Positions 9,355-18,768 of a stretch of DNA of 64,000 nt are shown piece by piece. Source of the DNA: Turicimonas muris (GTDB lineage: Bacteria; Pseudomonadota; Gammaproteobacteria; Burkholderiales; Burkholderiaceae_F); NCBI RefSeq assembly GCF_002221595.1, contig NZ_NHMP01000002.1, positions 248,001-312,000 of the forward strand, read 5' to 3'. The notes beneath the pieces were generated by a model. The model was given only the letters and a program-made list of their open reading frames with translations. It did not search any database and had not been told where the DNA came from. Position 1 is the stretch's first letter. The number at the start of each line of letters is the position of its first letter. A program made the position numbers and the translations under genes.

Positions 9355-10623
9355 ATGTCAGATTATTCATCCCAGCTGATCGAACAAAGAAGAATTTTGC
9401 ACCAATGGCCGGAAGAAGGGTGGACAGAGTTCTGGACTACTGCATACATTGTCGAGAAGCTGCGCAGTTTTGGATATGAAGTTCTTCTTGGAACAAAAAT
9501 TATTAACCCAGAGCAAGTTTTCGGCAGAAATGTTGAATTAGTTGAAGAAGGTAAGAAAAACGCTTTGGCCCGTGGAGTTTCCGAAGAATTAATCGCGGAA
9601 ATGGAAGGCTACACAGGTGCAGTAGGTTTGTTGGATACAGGTAAAGAAGGTCCTACAACGGCATTCCGTTTCGATATCGATTGTGTCTGCGTTCAGGAAA
9701 CAGCAAATGCTGATCACAAGCCGAATAAAGAAGGGTTCCGCAGCCAGCACAACGGCTTTATGCATGCTTGCGGCCACGATACCCATACTTCTATTGGTCT
9801 GACATTGGCAAAATGGATTGCCGATCACAAGGACGAACTTAAAGGCAAATTCAAAATTGTTTTCCAACCTGCAGAAGAAGGTGTTCGCGGTGCTTCCGCT
9901 ATCGCCGGCTCCGGTATTCTTGATGATGCCAATTATTTATTCGGCAGCCACATCTCCTTCATGGCTGACAGCGGTGAAATCGTCGTAGCCCCTTACGGTT
10001 TGCTCTGCACATCTAAATTTGACGTTAAATTTACAGGAAAACCGGCTCACGCAGGTAAAGAGCCAAATGCAGGCCGTAATGCTTTAGCAGCAGCTTGCAA
10101 TGCTGTTGTACAAATGATGGGAATTCCACGTCACGGCGGCGGCATGACACGTATTAACGTCGGTACTCTCCGAGCCGGTGAAGGCCGTAACGTTATTCCT
10201 ACACATGCTCATATGGCTCTAGAAGTTCGTGGCGAAACAAGCTCTATCAACGACTACATGACAGAACAAGTTATGAACATCGTTGAAGGTATTTCCAAAG
10301 GCTTTGACGTCACATATGAAGTATCTCAGATGGGCGCAGCCGTTGACTTTACGAACGACAAGGAATGCAGCGACATCATTGAAAATGTAGCTAAGACAGT
10401 TCCTAGCGTTAATAAGATTATTCCGGACGGCAATTTCGGCGGTTCTGAAGACTATTCTGTTTTAGGCAGAAGAGTACAGGCCAACGGAGGTAAGGCAGCA
10501 TTCTTCATCTGCGGTGCTGACAGAGCAGCAGGCCACCATCAAGGAACCTTTGATATCGACGAAAATGCTTTGCAAACAGCATTTGATATGTACAAAGGCA
10601 TTGTTGAAAAAGTAAATAAGTAA
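9355..10623 (+). CDS. M20D amidohydrolase, AbgA-like (aminobenzoyl-glutamate hydrolase subunit A family)
   Basis: Cytoplasmic metal-dependent amidohydrolase of 422 residues. It has the M20D hallmarks: FRFDIDCVCVQE, MHACGHDTHTSIGL, FQPAEEGVRGA, a dimerisation/lid domain with GKPAHAGKEPNAGRNAL, and C-terminal NFGGSEDYSVLG with HHQGTFDID. The N-terminal RRILHQWPEEGWTEFWT block resembles AbgA more than generic N-acyl amino-acid amidohydrolases. AbgA normally works with AbgB, which is absent here, so the true substrate may be another N-acyl amino acid. It has its own ribosome site (AGAGGAG) 8 bp upstream and a long terminator hairpin downstream. Confidence 0.82.
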   Translation: MSDYSSQLIEQRRILHQWPEEGWTEFWTTAYIVEKLRSFGYEVLLGTKIINPEQVFGRNVELVEEGKKNALARGVSEELIAEMEGYTGAVGLLDTGKEGPTTAFRFDIDCVCVQETANADHKPNKEGFRSQHNGFMHACGHDTHTSIGLTLAKWIADHKDELKGKFKIVFQPAEEGVRGASAIAGSGILDDANYLFGSHISFMADSGEIVVAPYGLLCTSKFDVKFTGKPAHAGKEPNAGRNALAAACNAVVQMMGIPRHGGGMTRINVGTLRAGEGRNVIPTHAHMALEVRGETSSINDYMTEQVMNIVEGISKGFDVTYEVSQMGAAVDFTNDKECSDIIENVAKTVPSVNKIIPDGNFGGSEDYSVLGRRVQANGGKAAFFICGADRAAGHHQGTFDIDENALQTAFDMYKGIVEKVNK

Positions 10624-10643
10624 GCTGAATAGTTAGCTGAAAT

Positions 10644-10688
10644 AGGCTGCTGAGGCTCGGATTGTTCGAGTTAAAGCAGCCTTAAATT
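10644..10688 (+). terminator. Terminator after the AbgA-like gene
   Basis: Long hairpin with outer 8-bp stem 10644-10651 / 10675-10682 and an inner CTCG/CGAG stem, followed by an A/T-rich tail ending in TTTTT. Confidence 0.65.
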
Positions 10689-10908
10689 TTTGCTTAAAAG
10701 AAGCGTTCTGGCGAAGGTTTGAGAGGAATGACTTAAGAGAGTACCAAATCCAATAATTTACCAATGGTGCAAAATCCAGTAATTTACGGGTGGCAATTCA
10801 CAATTTCGAACAACCGTTACAGTAAGAGTGGTTTGTTGGCATAAACGGTTTCTCATCGGATAACTCCTTCAAATTAAATTGCGCAGACTTAATACCCATT
10901 TTTGAAGG
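10689..10908. other. Intergenic stretch with a possible degraded transposon end
   Basis: About 220 bp without a convincing gene. Two copies of a 17-nt motif, AAATCCARTAATTTACS, lie at 10746-10762 and 10772-10788. Just beyond, on the minus strand, a 32-codon ORF (10856 to 10758, stop included at 10758) starts behind GAAGGAG and runs into the repeats. Short reiterated terminal repeats next to a truncated ORF are how IS21-type element ends look, so this may be a scar of one. The family assignment is a guess; no transposase is recognisable. Confidence 0.3.
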
Positions 10909-10936
10909 CAAAAAAAAGAGGCTGGATAACCAGCCC
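10909..10936 (-). terminator. Terminator after frdC
   Basis: On the minus strand GGCTGG-TTAT-CCAGCC is followed by TCTTTTTTT. It ends the frdC transcript 23 bp past the stop codon, so nothing downstream is co-transcribed. Confidence 0.85.
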
Positions 10937-10958
10937 CCTACGATATCTATATTACTTG

Positions 10959-11804
10959 TTAGTGAGAGATACCTTTGAGTCTCTCAGGCCACCAAGATGG
11001 ATACGGCTGAGTCTGAGGTGTCTGGAGATAGCCAGGAACAAAGTGTGTCTTACCAAGTTCAGCTGCTTCCTTACCTGCATTGTAGTAACCCATGATTGTG
11101 AAGCTTCCGAGAGCAATCATGAAAATGATCAAGCCGATTGTAATCTTGCGGAGGAGAACGCGTGTAGCGTTGGAAGGACCGCACCACTTCATGCAGAGAC
11201 GATACAAACCGATCATGCCGTGAACTTCAGTAACGATGAGGAACAGGTAAACAACCCACAACCAGGAATTGTAAACTTCGAGGCCGGAACCGTAAGGTCC
11301 GATTTCGCCCGGATTCATGAGCATTGGGAGCATGTGCGGGAAAACCAAAGCTGTAAGAACAACACCAGTCAAGAACTGGAACCACCACCAAGTTGTATCT
11401 CCGTGGCGGAGAAGTTTAACGTGGCCGCGCATAGTGCGGAGGGCTTTGTAGTTGGATGGGAATTTGCGAAGGGCAGTGATAGCGTGGATAACTACCAATA
11501 CGAAAATAACTCCAACAAACAAGGAGTGCATCCAGAGGTGATCAACACCGTCAATAAAGTAGCCGCCTGTCAAGGAAACTAAGTTCCAGAAGGTGTCTTT
11601 ACCAAGAAGGATGGAGCTTGTGAAAGCCATGTGGCAGAAGAGGAACAAACCAAGAATCAAGCCTGTTCCGCTCTGAAGCACGTCAACCCATGCGTATGCA
11701 TGAGACTTGTGCTGAGTTTCTGTCAGATCAACACCGTCAATAATAGTTTTGGCGGTTGGAGTGACCTTATATAAATGGGAGATGTCCTTAAAATCGTCGG
11801 CCAT
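10959..11804 (-). CDS. frdC: Fumarate reductase cytochrome b subunit, Wolinella type
   Basis: Diheme membrane anchor of a quinol:fumarate reductase or succinate dehydrogenase, 281 residues with five hydrophobic segments. It aligns by eye with Wolinella succinogenes FrdC. All four heme-ligand histidines have counterparts: His58 (FCHMAF), His107 (IHAITAL), His157 (FPHMLP) and His195 (TEVHGMIGL). Glu193 matches the conserved Glu before the last histidine. The Glu66 position used for menaquinol oxidation in Wolinella seems to be Asp85 here (YFIDG). The flavoprotein and iron-sulfur genes frdA and frdB are not adjacent: a terminator lies downstream and upp upstream. Confidence 0.9.
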   Translation of the reverse strand: MADDFKDISHLYKVTPTAKTIIDGVDLTETQHKSHAYAWVDVLQSGTGLILGLFLFCHMAFTSSILLGKDTFWNLVSLTGGYFIDGVDHLWMHSLFVGVIFVLVVIHAITALRKFPSNYKALRTMRGHVKLLRHGDTTWWWFQFLTGVVLTALVFPHMLPMLMNPGEIGPYGSGLEVYNSWLWVVYLFLIVTEVHGMIGLYRLCMKWCGPSNATRVLLRKITIGLIIFMIALGSFTIMGYYNAGKEAAELGKTHFVPGYLQTPQTQPYPSWWPERLKGISH

Positions 11805-11881
11805 AGTAAAACCTTAGTTCAATTAATAAAGCAATTTAACTGAGAAGGATCTTGCTCTTTAATCTTTCTTTAAGGAATAAA

Positions 11882-11918
11882 AAAATATCGAAAGAAAACG
11901 AGTTTCCTTCGATATTTT
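11882..11918 (-). terminator. Possible AT-rich terminator after upp
   Basis: 11-bp stem AAAATATCGAA / TTCGATATTTT (11882-11892 with 11908-11918) in the gap between upp and frdC. AT-rich, hence weak; some read-through into frdC is possible. Confidence 0.5.
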
Positions 11919-11971
11919 GAAAATTAAGTAAAAATTTAAGGGTTTTATCCTATTTATATCTATTTATGCAC

Positions 11972-12622
11972 CTATTTGGTGCCAAATATTCTATCTCCGG
12001 CATCACCTAAACCTGGAATAATGTAGGCATCCTCATTCAAATGATCGTCAAGCGAGGCGACAAAAACTTTGATATCGGGATGTTTTTCTTGGAATGTCTG
12101 GACTCCCTCAGGAGCTGCAACCAAGGCTACGAAAACAATATCTTTTGCTTTAACACCGCGTTTGAGAAGAACATCTACTGCTGCAACTGCAGAGTATCCG
12201 GTGGCAAGCATCGGATCGACAACCAGGATCTTTCTATTCTTCAAATTGGAAGGGAGCTTAACTAAATATTCAACAGGACGATGGTCAGGCCCGCGGTACA
12301 TTCCGATATGGCCGATACGCGCAGACGGCATTAAATCCAAAAGTCCGTCACTCATACCAAGGCCGGCTCTGAGAACCGGAACGATAACAAGTTTTTTACC
12401 GGAAAGATAATTTGTCTTGCATTTGCACAAAGGAGTCTCAATTTCACGAGTTTCTAACGGAAGATCTCGGGTTACTTCATAACCTAAAAGGTAAGATATT
12501 TCTCGAAGAAGCTGTCTGAAGGTATTAGATGGTGTACCTTTTTGACGCATTGTGCTGAGTTTATGTTGGATGAGTGGATGATCGACTATATAAAGGTTAG
12601 GAAATCTCGGATCTGTCTTCAT
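11972..12622 (-). CDS. upp: Uracil phosphoribosyltransferase
   Basis: Salvage enzyme making UMP from uracil and PRPP. The 216-residue length is standard. The PRPP-binding loop reads [11 protein letters not shown], the uracil-site region [13 protein letters not shown] is at the C terminus, and [12 protein letters not shown] is present. Start ATG has GGGAG about 7 bp upstream. It precedes frdC on the same strand but with an apparent terminator between them. Confidence 0.96.
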   Translation of the reverse strand: MKTDPRFPNLYIVDHPLIQHKLSTMRQKGTPSNTFRQLLREISYLLGYEVTRDLPLETREIETPLCKCKTNYLSGKKLVIVPVLRAGLGMSDGLLDLMPSARIGHIGMYRGPDHRPVEYLVKLPSNLKNRKILVVDPMLATGYSAVAAVDVLLKRGVKAKDIVFVALVAAPEGVQTFQEKHPDIKVFVASLDDHLNEDAYIIPGLGDAGDRIFGTK

Positions 12623-12733
12623 TTAGAACTCCCATAAAAGTGTCTTAATTATCCTCCCACTGATAGGAAGTTTCCATGACTTCTCCTAAATTGTTTAAAC
12701 TTGCAATAATAGATACAAATTAAAGGAAATTAC

Positions 12734-13294
12734 ATGCGCTATCTTGTACTTTTAGTTCTGCTTTTGTTAGGAGCAGGCTTTGTGTTCCTGAATTGGGATG
12801 CAGTATGCAGTCCGACTGAAGTCAATATGGTATTCACCAAAGCTCAAGCCCCTCTCGGGATGATGCTTTTAGTCTGGTTCGGTATCCTTTTTCTTGTTGT
12901 TTGCTATGGTCTGGTTAAGCAGCAAGCTACAGCATTAACTACAGCAAATAAGATGGCCAAAGAGTTAGAGGCTCAGAGAAAGTTGGCAGCTAATGCCGAA
13001 GACTCTCGTCTTACTAACGTTAAATCAGAATTTGATGCTAAATGGCAGAAGCTCGTTGACAGTCAAACTGCAATCCTGGAAGCCTCTGAAAAGAGAATCA
13101 TGCAGGAACAAACTAATTTACTTGAATCTTTCAAAGAAGCACTCAAGAATAATGAGCAAAGCAATCAAGATTTAAGTAAGAACATTACAACGGCTTTAGA
13201 TACGATGGACGATAAGATCACCAAAGTATTGATCGACGTTAAACAGGTTACGGCGTCTTCTAAGAGCGCCCCTGCATCGCAGACAGAGCAATAA
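12734..13294 (+). CDS. LapA-domain membrane protein with long coiled tail
   Basis: 186 residues. Two hydrophobic segments (about 1-20 and 40-63) flank a short loop, in the arrangement of the LapA (DUF1049) domain of lipopolysaccharide-assembly accessory proteins. A predominantly charged, heptad-like region (about 70-170) then suggests a cytoplasmic coiled coil, longer than in classical LapA. RBS AAAGGA precedes the ATG. It is a single gene between divergent upp and convergent fbp. A role in envelope assembly is inferred only from the domain resemblance. Confidence 0.6.
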   Translation: MRYLVLLVLLLLGAGFVFLNWDAVCSPTEVNMVFTKAQAPLGMMLLVWFGILFLVVCYGLVKQQATALTTANKMAKELEAQRKLAANAEDSRLTNVKSEFDAKWQKLVDSQTAILEASEKRIMQEQTNLLESFKEALKNNEQSNQDLSKNITTALDTMDDKITKVLIDVKQVTASSKSAPASQTEQ

Positions 13295-13314
13295 TTCTGA
13301 GCAGTACAAAAATG

Positions 13315-13335
13315 AAGGCCGGTTAAACCGGCCTT
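13315..13335. terminator. Bidirectional terminator between the LapA-like gene and fbp
   Basis: Perfect 9-bp stem AAGGCCGGT / ACCGGCCTT with a 3-nt loop and A/T tails on both sides, shared by two convergent genes. Confidence 0.8.
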
Positions 13336-13352
13336 TAAAATATTTAAGTTAA

Positions 13353-14345
13353 CTAGAATTTTTTGTGATATTCCTCAACGCGAGCGACTTCTTCTTTAGC
13401 TCCTAAGAATACCGGTACGCGTTGATGAAGTTTTTCCGGTTGAAGATCAAGAATAGCGCCTTTACCGGTGGAAGCAGCTCCGCCGGCTTGTTCAATTAAG
13501 AATGACATTGGATTAGCTTCATACATAAGACGAAGCTTACCAGGCTGCTCGGGCTTTCTGTTGTCCCATGGATACATAAAAATGCCTCCGCGGCAAAGAA
13601 CACGGTGAACTTCCGCAACCATGGCGGCAACCCAGCGCATATTGTAGTTTTTGCCCAAAGGTCCGTCTTTTCCTGCTAATAAGTCTTTAACGTATTCTTT
13701 GACCGGAGCCGCCCAATGACGCATGTTGGACATATTGATTGCAAATTCTTCCGTAGTCGCTGGAATTTGGACGTTTTCTTTGGTAAGGATATAGTTGCCG
13801 GTATTCATGTTTAAAGTGAACATGACGACTCCTTTGCCGAACGAGAATGTCAAGATAGTTTGCGGAGAATACATGACGTAGCCCGCAGCAACTTGCTGTC
13901 GTCCCGGAATCAGAAAACTTTCGTTCGTGATTTCACCTTCCGGAGCCTTTGTGATTGAGAAGATTGTTCCGATAGGAGCATTAATGTCGATATTGCTGGA
14001 GCCGTCGAGGGGGTCAAAGGTAATGAGGTATTTGCCTCTCTTAAACTGAGAAGGAGTGACAAGACAGTCATCCATCTCTTCGCTAGCCATACCGGCAACA
14101 GAACCGGTCCATTCAACTCCGGAAACAAAGATCTCGTTGGAAATAACGTCCAATTTCTTTTGATGCTCTCCTTGGACGTTGTCAGTACCAGCCATTCCCA
14201 AAACGCCGGCCAGCGCACCATGAGTAACTTTATCGTTGATGTCTTTGCTTAACTGAGCAACGGCACTGATTAATGCGGATAATTCGCTGTCAATCAAATT
14301 GTTTTGAACGGCAGTTGTTAGATATTGAGAAAGAGTAATAGACAC
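13353..14345 (-). CDS. fbp: Fructose-1,6-bisphosphatase, class I
   Basis: Gluconeogenic enzyme that hydrolyses fructose-1,6-bisphosphate. The metal-binding and catalytic block [21 protein letters not shown] is near residue 110, and GGIFMYPWD and [10 protein letters not shown] follow, as in class I enzymes. I place the start at the GTG at 14345 (330 residues): it has GGAG 7 bp upstream and matches the family N terminus (SITLSQYL). The longer in-frame start at 14390 would overlap pepN. It lies 13 bp after pepN, so the two are probably co-transcribed. Confidence 0.95.
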   Translation of the reverse strand: MSITLSQYLTTAVQNNLIDSELSALISAVAQLSKDINDKVTHGALAGVLGMAGTDNVQGEHQKKLDVISNEIFVSGVEWTGSVAGMASEEMDDCLVTPSQFKRGKYLITFDPLDGSSNIDINAPIGTIFSITKAPEGEITNESFLIPGRQQVAAGYVMYSPQTILTFSFGKGVVMFTLNMNTGNYILTKENVQIPATTEEFAINMSNMRHWAAPVKEYVKDLLAGKDGPLGKNYNMRWVAAMVAEVHRVLCRGGIFMYPWDNRKPEQPGKLRLMYEANPMSFLIEQAGGAASTGKGAILDLQPEKLHQRVPVFLGAKEEVARVEEYHKKF

Positions 14346-14358
14346 AACACTTCTCCGA

Positions 14359-17034
14359 TTAAATGGGTTCGTTAATAGCTTTATCCACAATCTCTCTGAG
14401 ATCTGCTGAGAGATTCTTTTGTTGACTTACGTATCTTAATGCTTTGTACATCATTGAAGACAGTCTCGGCTCATACCTTCTCCAATTTTCTAGTGTTCTG
14501 GCCAAGCGGGCAGAGACCTGCGGGTTAAAACTGTCGATATTAAGAACAGTTTCAATCCAGAGCTGATAACCGCTGCCGTCAAGAGTATGGAATTCAGGAC
14601 CGCCTTTGGCAAAGAAAGTTCTTAACAGCGAGTAGACGTTATTCGGATTCTTAATGGAGAAAAGTGGATCCATCATCAAAGAGCGGATTTTGTTCACAAC
14701 CGGCATCTCTCCGTGAACCGAGGTCGCTAAGGCTTGAACTTCGAGCCATTTGTTAATTAGGAGAGGCTCTGTTGCCCATGCGATAGAACTCTTGTTGAGC
14801 ATTTCTTGACGAATGGGAAGACCGGAGTGTACAGCTATGCTTAAGGCGCCTAGTTTGTCCGTAATGTTGTTCCCTTTTTCAAAGAAGTTGCGGGTTTGCT
14901 GAACCCCCTTCGGATTACCGGAAGCGACAAGATAGGACAAAGAAAGGAACTTCAAAGCTCGTTTTCCGGCGAGATCCGGATCATATTTATATATTCCCTC
15001 GGTTGTGCAGGTTTTTACCTTATCCTCAAAGCTGGTCTTGAGTCTTTGCCCAATTTTCTTTTGCATCGCCTGACAAGCCGCACGAATTAAAGCCGGTTCA
15101 ATAATGATTTGGCTTTCATAAATGGCTTGTTCGCTAGGCAGCTTTAAAATCTCTGCTCGGTAAGCCGGGGACAATCTTTCATCGTTAAGAATTTCTTCAA
15201 AAGTTGCTAAATAAGCTTCCATTGGAGAAAGAGAATTCGCATTTTGAGTTTTTCTTAATTCTTGGATGAAGGCGTCGATAGCTAAAATAGAAAGCTTCTC
15301 AAAGGCTTCAGCGCGGTTAAACAGATCCGAGTCGTTTTTGGCTAAGAAGACTAGTTGATCTCTGGTTAAATCCATGTCACAGATGACGGGAGCAGAGAAG
15401 CCTCTGCCTAAAGACAGAAGAGGTCTCCTGTCTACATTGACCAAAGTCCAAGTTTGTACGTCTTGATTTAAAAGAAGGACTCGAGTAGTTCCGACGGGCA
15501 GCGGTTCACCTTCCAGCTGCAAAGGAATATCTTCGCCTTTGTCATTGAGTACTCCGACAGCTAAAGGAATCATCAAAGGCTGTGGTTTCGGTTGACCAGG
15601 AAGGGTACGGTTGGACTGTCTTGTGGTAATAGTAAATGTCTTCTTGCTTTCGTCCCATTGAGTCTTCACCGAGACGCGAGGAGTACCGGCCTGGGAATAC
15701 CAAAGAGCGAACTGAGAAAGATCAGCGTCGTTGGCTTCTGCCATCGCAGTACGGAAGTCGTCACAAGTCGCCGCAGACCCGTCGTATCTGCGCAGGTATT
15801 CGGCAAGCCCTTTCTTAAAACCTTCCTTCCCGAACATGGTTTGATACATACGGACAACTTCTGCACCTTTTTCGTAAACGGTCATGGTGTAGAAGTTGTT
15901 AATTTCGCTGTAGGAATCGGGACGAATCGGGTGGGCCATAGGACCGGAGTCTTCCGGAAACTGAGCGGTGCGCAAAGCCCGGACGTCTTTTATTCTTTTT
16001 ACGACTTTTGCTGATTCAGAACCAAGCATATCGCTTGCGAACTCTTGTTCTCTGAAAACCGTCAAGCCTTCTTTCAAAGACAATTGGAACCAGTCTCTGC
16101 AAGTCACGCGATCACCGGTCCAGTTATGGAAGTATTCATGTCCGATAACGGATTCAATAGCAGCGTAATCGGAATCGGTCGCAACTCCGTCATCGGCAAG
16201 AACGTATTTGGCATTGAAAATATTCAATCCCTTGTTTTCCATTGCACCCATGTTGAAGTCGTTAGTGGCAACAATCATGAAGCGTTCCAGGTCTAAGGTA
16301 AGGCCGTAGCGGACCTCATCCCAGCGGATAGCTTTTTTAAGGCAATCCATAGCGTGGACGGTCTTATTCTCGTTTCCTGGTTCTGTATAAATTTGCAGAA
16401 GAGCGGTTTTGTCGTTGTTGAGTTCAATTTTGTCTTCGTTGACGGTGAAGTTGCCGGCAACAAGGGCGAACAGGTAAGAAGGTTTCGGGAAAGGATCGTG
16501 CCAGATTGCGTATTTGCGCCCGTCAGGAAGCACTCCTTGATCTACAAGGTTTCCGTTGGAAAGAAGAACTTTGCACTCTTTAGGAGCATGAAGCGTCACG
16601 GTGTACTTTGCCAATACGTCCGGGCGATTAGGGAAGTAAGTGATACGTCTGAAGCCTTCTGCTTCGCACTGTGTTATGAAGTTGTTGTTCGAAAGGTACA
16701 GACCGGAAAGCTCAAGGTTAGCTTTGGGATTGATTCGAGTAACAATTTCTATATCGGTGGGCTCTTTAATTGAGTGAAAAATCAATTTGCCGGCATTCAT
16801 GGCATACTGATTCGTCAAGCTCGGCTGTCCGTTAATTTTTATTGAGACAAGCTGGAGACTTTCACCGTTTAATTCAAATTCGTCGCTTTCTCTGCCTTCT
16901 CTCGGGACGACATGCATGGTAGAGGTGACGATTGTTCTATCGGGAATTAAATCAAAAACGAGATTAATCGTTTCAACATCGTGGTTAGGTGCTTTGTAAT
17001 CTTTACGGTAAACGACCGTTTGTCTGTTTGACAT
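14359..17034 (-). CDS. pepN: Aminopeptidase N (M1 family)
   Basis: Zinc aminopeptidase of 891 residues, about the usual PepN length. It has the substrate-recognition motif GAMEN ([14 protein letters not shown]), then the zinc site [11 protein letters not shown] near residue 298 with the downstream glutamate in [11 protein letters not shown]. The C-terminal helical domain is complete. Cytoplasmic, it releases N-terminal amino acids from peptides, in line with the peptide-based metabolism suggested by the nearby dipeptidase. GAGGA lies upstream of the ATG. Confidence 0.97.
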   Translation of the reverse strand: MSNRQTVVYRKDYKAPNHDVETINLVFDLIPDRTIVTSTMHVVPREGRESDEFELNGESLQLVSIKINGQPSLTNQYAMNAGKLIFHSIKEPTDIEIVTRINPKANLELSGLYLSNNNFITQCEAEGFRRITYFPNRPDVLAKYTVTLHAPKECKVLLSNGNLVDQGVLPDGRKYAIWHDPFPKPSYLFALVAGNFTVNEDKIELNNDKTALLQIYTEPGNENKTVHAMDCLKKAIRWDEVRYGLTLDLERFMIVATNDFNMGAMENKGLNIFNAKYVLADDGVATDSDYAAIESVIGHEYFHNWTGDRVTCRDWFQLSLKEGLTVFREQEFASDMLGSESAKVVKRIKDVRALRTAQFPEDSGPMAHPIRPDSYSEINNFYTMTVYEKGAEVVRMYQTMFGKEGFKKGLAEYLRRYDGSAATCDDFRTAMAEANDADLSQFALWYSQAGTPRVSVKTQWDESKKTFTITTRQSNRTLPGQPKPQPLMIPLAVGVLNDKGEDIPLQLEGEPLPVGTTRVLLLNQDVQTWTLVNVDRRPLLSLGRGFSAPVICDMDLTRDQLVFLAKNDSDLFNRAEAFEKLSILAIDAFIQELRKTQNANSLSPMEAYLATFEEILNDERLSPAYRAEILKLPSEQAIYESQIIIEPALIRAACQAMQKKIGQRLKTSFEDKVKTCTTEGIYKYDPDLAGKRALKFLSLSYLVASGNPKGVQQTRNFFEKGNNITDKLGALSIAVHSGLPIRQEMLNKSSIAWATEPLLINKWLEVQALATSVHGEMPVVNKIRSLMMDPLFSIKNPNNVYSLLRTFFAKGGPEFHTLDGSGYQLWIETVLNIDSFNPQVSARLARTLENWRRYEPRLSSMMYKALRYVSQQKNLSADLREIVDKAINEPI

Positions 17035-17120
17035 TGAAATCCTCGCGTAAAACTGTCCGATTATTCTAATTAATATCGAGGAAGTTATCAGAAATTACCA
17101 AATCGGAATAGACATCGAAA

Positions 17121-17142
17121 TTCTGGAGCTTAAGCTCCAGAA
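17121..17142. promoter_or_regulatory. Perfect 22-bp palindrome between divergent pepN and dipeptidase genes
   Basis: TTCTGGAGCTT at 17121-17131 is exactly inverted at 17132-17142. It is centred between the starts of pepN (17034) and the dipeptidase gene (17220). An operator for both promoters, or a strong cruciform/hairpin, are both possible; there is no T-run, so a terminator is less likely. Confidence 0.45.
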
Positions 17143-17219
17143 ACAAATAATCACCAAAAAATGTAGCTTCATAATTTTTCAATAGCTAGAATCCTTTCAA
17201 ATATTTAACGGAGATTCCT

Positions 17220-18650
17220 ATGTGCACAACAGTCATTGTTGGTGAAAAGGCCAGTTACGACGGCTCTTTTCTGATGGCCAGAAGCGCTGACAGCTCTGCT
17301 CTAAAGGCCCAACATTTTGTAATTCATCCGGCAAAAGAATATCCCGAAGGTGCGATGTACCGCACCAAGGACTACGATGGCGCCACAGACTTTTCTTATC
17401 CGTTGCCAAGACAGGCAATGCGCTACACAACGGTTCCTAACTGGAAAACAGGACTGCACGGTGCAGTAGGATTTAACTCCGAAGGTCTCGGCATCACCGG
17501 CACTGAATCTATCTTTGCTCGTGATGATGCTTTAGCTATTGACCCCTACAATAAGGAATCCGGCATTACTGAAGACGATATTCTTGACGTTCTTCTTCCA
17601 CGCTGCAAAACAGCTCGCGAAGCAGTGGCCCTTCTTGGCAAGATTATCGAAACACAAGGCGCCGGAGAAGGTTTCGGTGTGGGTTTTGCCGACGACAAAG
17701 AAGTCTGGTATCTCGAGACCGGAACAGGTCATCAATGGATGGCTCAGCGTACTCCGGCCGAAGTCTACTTTGCATCCGGCAACCAAGGCAGATTGCGCTT
17801 CTTTGATCCGAAAGACGACACAATGATGGGTTCTCCTACATTGATTTCTTTCGCAGAAGAACACGGCTTCTACGATCCTAAGTCAGGCAAGTTTGATTTC
17901 GCTGCCGCTTACACCCGCAACGATGACAGAGATCGTATTTATAACGATCCGCGCGTTTGGGTAATGCAGAAGATTTTGAATCCGTCTTTAGAGCAAAAAG
18001 TTGCTGACGGAAGAAACTTTGATGTTTATCTCAAGCCTGAACAGCCCGTTACTCTTCAAAATCTGAAAGATATTATGCGCAACCACTTCGAAGGTTACGC
18101 TCACGACCCTTACAGTTTTGGATTAAACGGAAGCGAACCTTGGAGACCAATCAGCGTATTTAGAACTTATGAAGCTCATATTCTTCAAGTTCGTCCATGG
18201 ATGCCGAGAGAAATCGGCGACGTGATTTACGTTGCGTTCGGTATGGCTTGCCTTTCTTGCTTCATGCCTTTCTACCAAGGTTTAGATCAGGTTCCTGTTG
18301 CGTTCGGCGAAGGAACTGATCATGCAGACGACAAGTCTATCTATTGGAAGTTCCGTAAGCTCCAAACGCTTGCTATGACAGACTTTCCGACTCTGGCTCC
18401 GATCGTTCAGAAGAAATTTGCTGAGCATGAAGCTGCTATGAGTGAAAAGCAGTCTGCTATGGAAAAAGAATACACCAGCTTGTATGCAACTGATAAGCAG
18501 GCAGCTCATGATCTGCTTCAGAAATTCAATTTGGAAGTTTTCGGAGAGACAGAAGAAGTCATTGATGGTTTGATGAATGAGCTCTTTACAGTTCTCACAG
18601 CAAAGATCGAGAAAGAAAACTTCTTCGCAAATAAGAAAATGAAAGACTAA
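17220..18650 (+). CDS. C69-family dipeptidase (PepD-like)
   Basis: N-terminal-nucleophile hydrolase of 476 residues. The protein starts Met-Cys-Thr-Thr, so the catalytic Cys2 would be exposed directly after Met removal, as in C69 dipeptidases without propeptide. Further family blocks are FLMARSADSS, GFNSEGLGITGTES and the GAGEGFGVGFADDKEVWYLE region. No signal peptide is evident, so it is probably cytoplasmic. It would cleave dipeptides released by other peptidases and is divergent from pepN across a palindrome. A terminator follows. Confidence 0.9.
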   Translation: MCTTVIVGEKASYDGSFLMARSADSSALKAQHFVIHPAKEYPEGAMYRTKDYDGATDFSYPLPRQAMRYTTVPNWKTGLHGAVGFNSEGLGITGTESIFARDDALAIDPYNKESGITEDDILDVLLPRCKTAREAVALLGKIIETQGAGEGFGVGFADDKEVWYLETGTGHQWMAQRTPAEVYFASGNQGRLRFFDPKDDTMMGSPTLISFAEEHGFYDPKSGKFDFAAAYTRNDDRDRIYNDPRVWVMQKILNPSLEQKVADGRNFDVYLKPEQPVTLQNLKDIMRNHFEGYAHDPYSFGLNGSEPWRPISVFRTYEAHILQVRPWMPREIGDVIYVAFGMACLSCFMPFYQGLDQVPVAFGEGTDHADDKSIYWKFRKLQTLAMTDFPTLAPIVQKKFAEHEAAMSEKQSAMEKEYTSLYATDKQAAHDLLQKFNLEVFGETEEVIDGLMNELFTVLTAKIEKENFFANKKMKD

Positions 18651-18670
18651 TCTTTCTTTTTTGAAAACCG

Positions 18671-18702
18671 CCTCCTATCTGGAAAGCTAGGAGGTATTTT
18701 TT
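18671..18702 (+). terminator. Terminator after the C69 dipeptidase gene
   Basis: 7-bp stem CCTCCTA / TAGGAGG (18671-18677 with 18688-18694) followed by TATTTTTT. Confidence 0.75.
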
Positions 18703-18728
18703 GCATCCGAAAAGCTTCAGGCAGACAA

Positions 18729-18748
18729 AAGGCCTCCGAGGAGGCCTT
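18729..18748 (-). terminator. Terminator after the NapC/NirT-type cytochrome gene
   Basis: 8-bp stem AAGGCCTC / GAGGCCTT with a 4-nt loop; on the minus strand it is followed by a short T run. Confidence 0.65.
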
Positions 18749-18768
18749 ATCCTGTGCATTACAGTTGG

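Noticed and set aside
10902-11582. 226-codon plus-strand ORF opposite frdC
   Set aside because: frdC on the minus strand has conserved heme ligands over the same bases, and the terminator lies inside this ORF's start.
15592-16773. Several 60-140-codon plus-strand ORFs opposite pepN
   Set aside because: They are antisense shadows of a complete aminopeptidase N gene and lack ribosome sites or family motifs.
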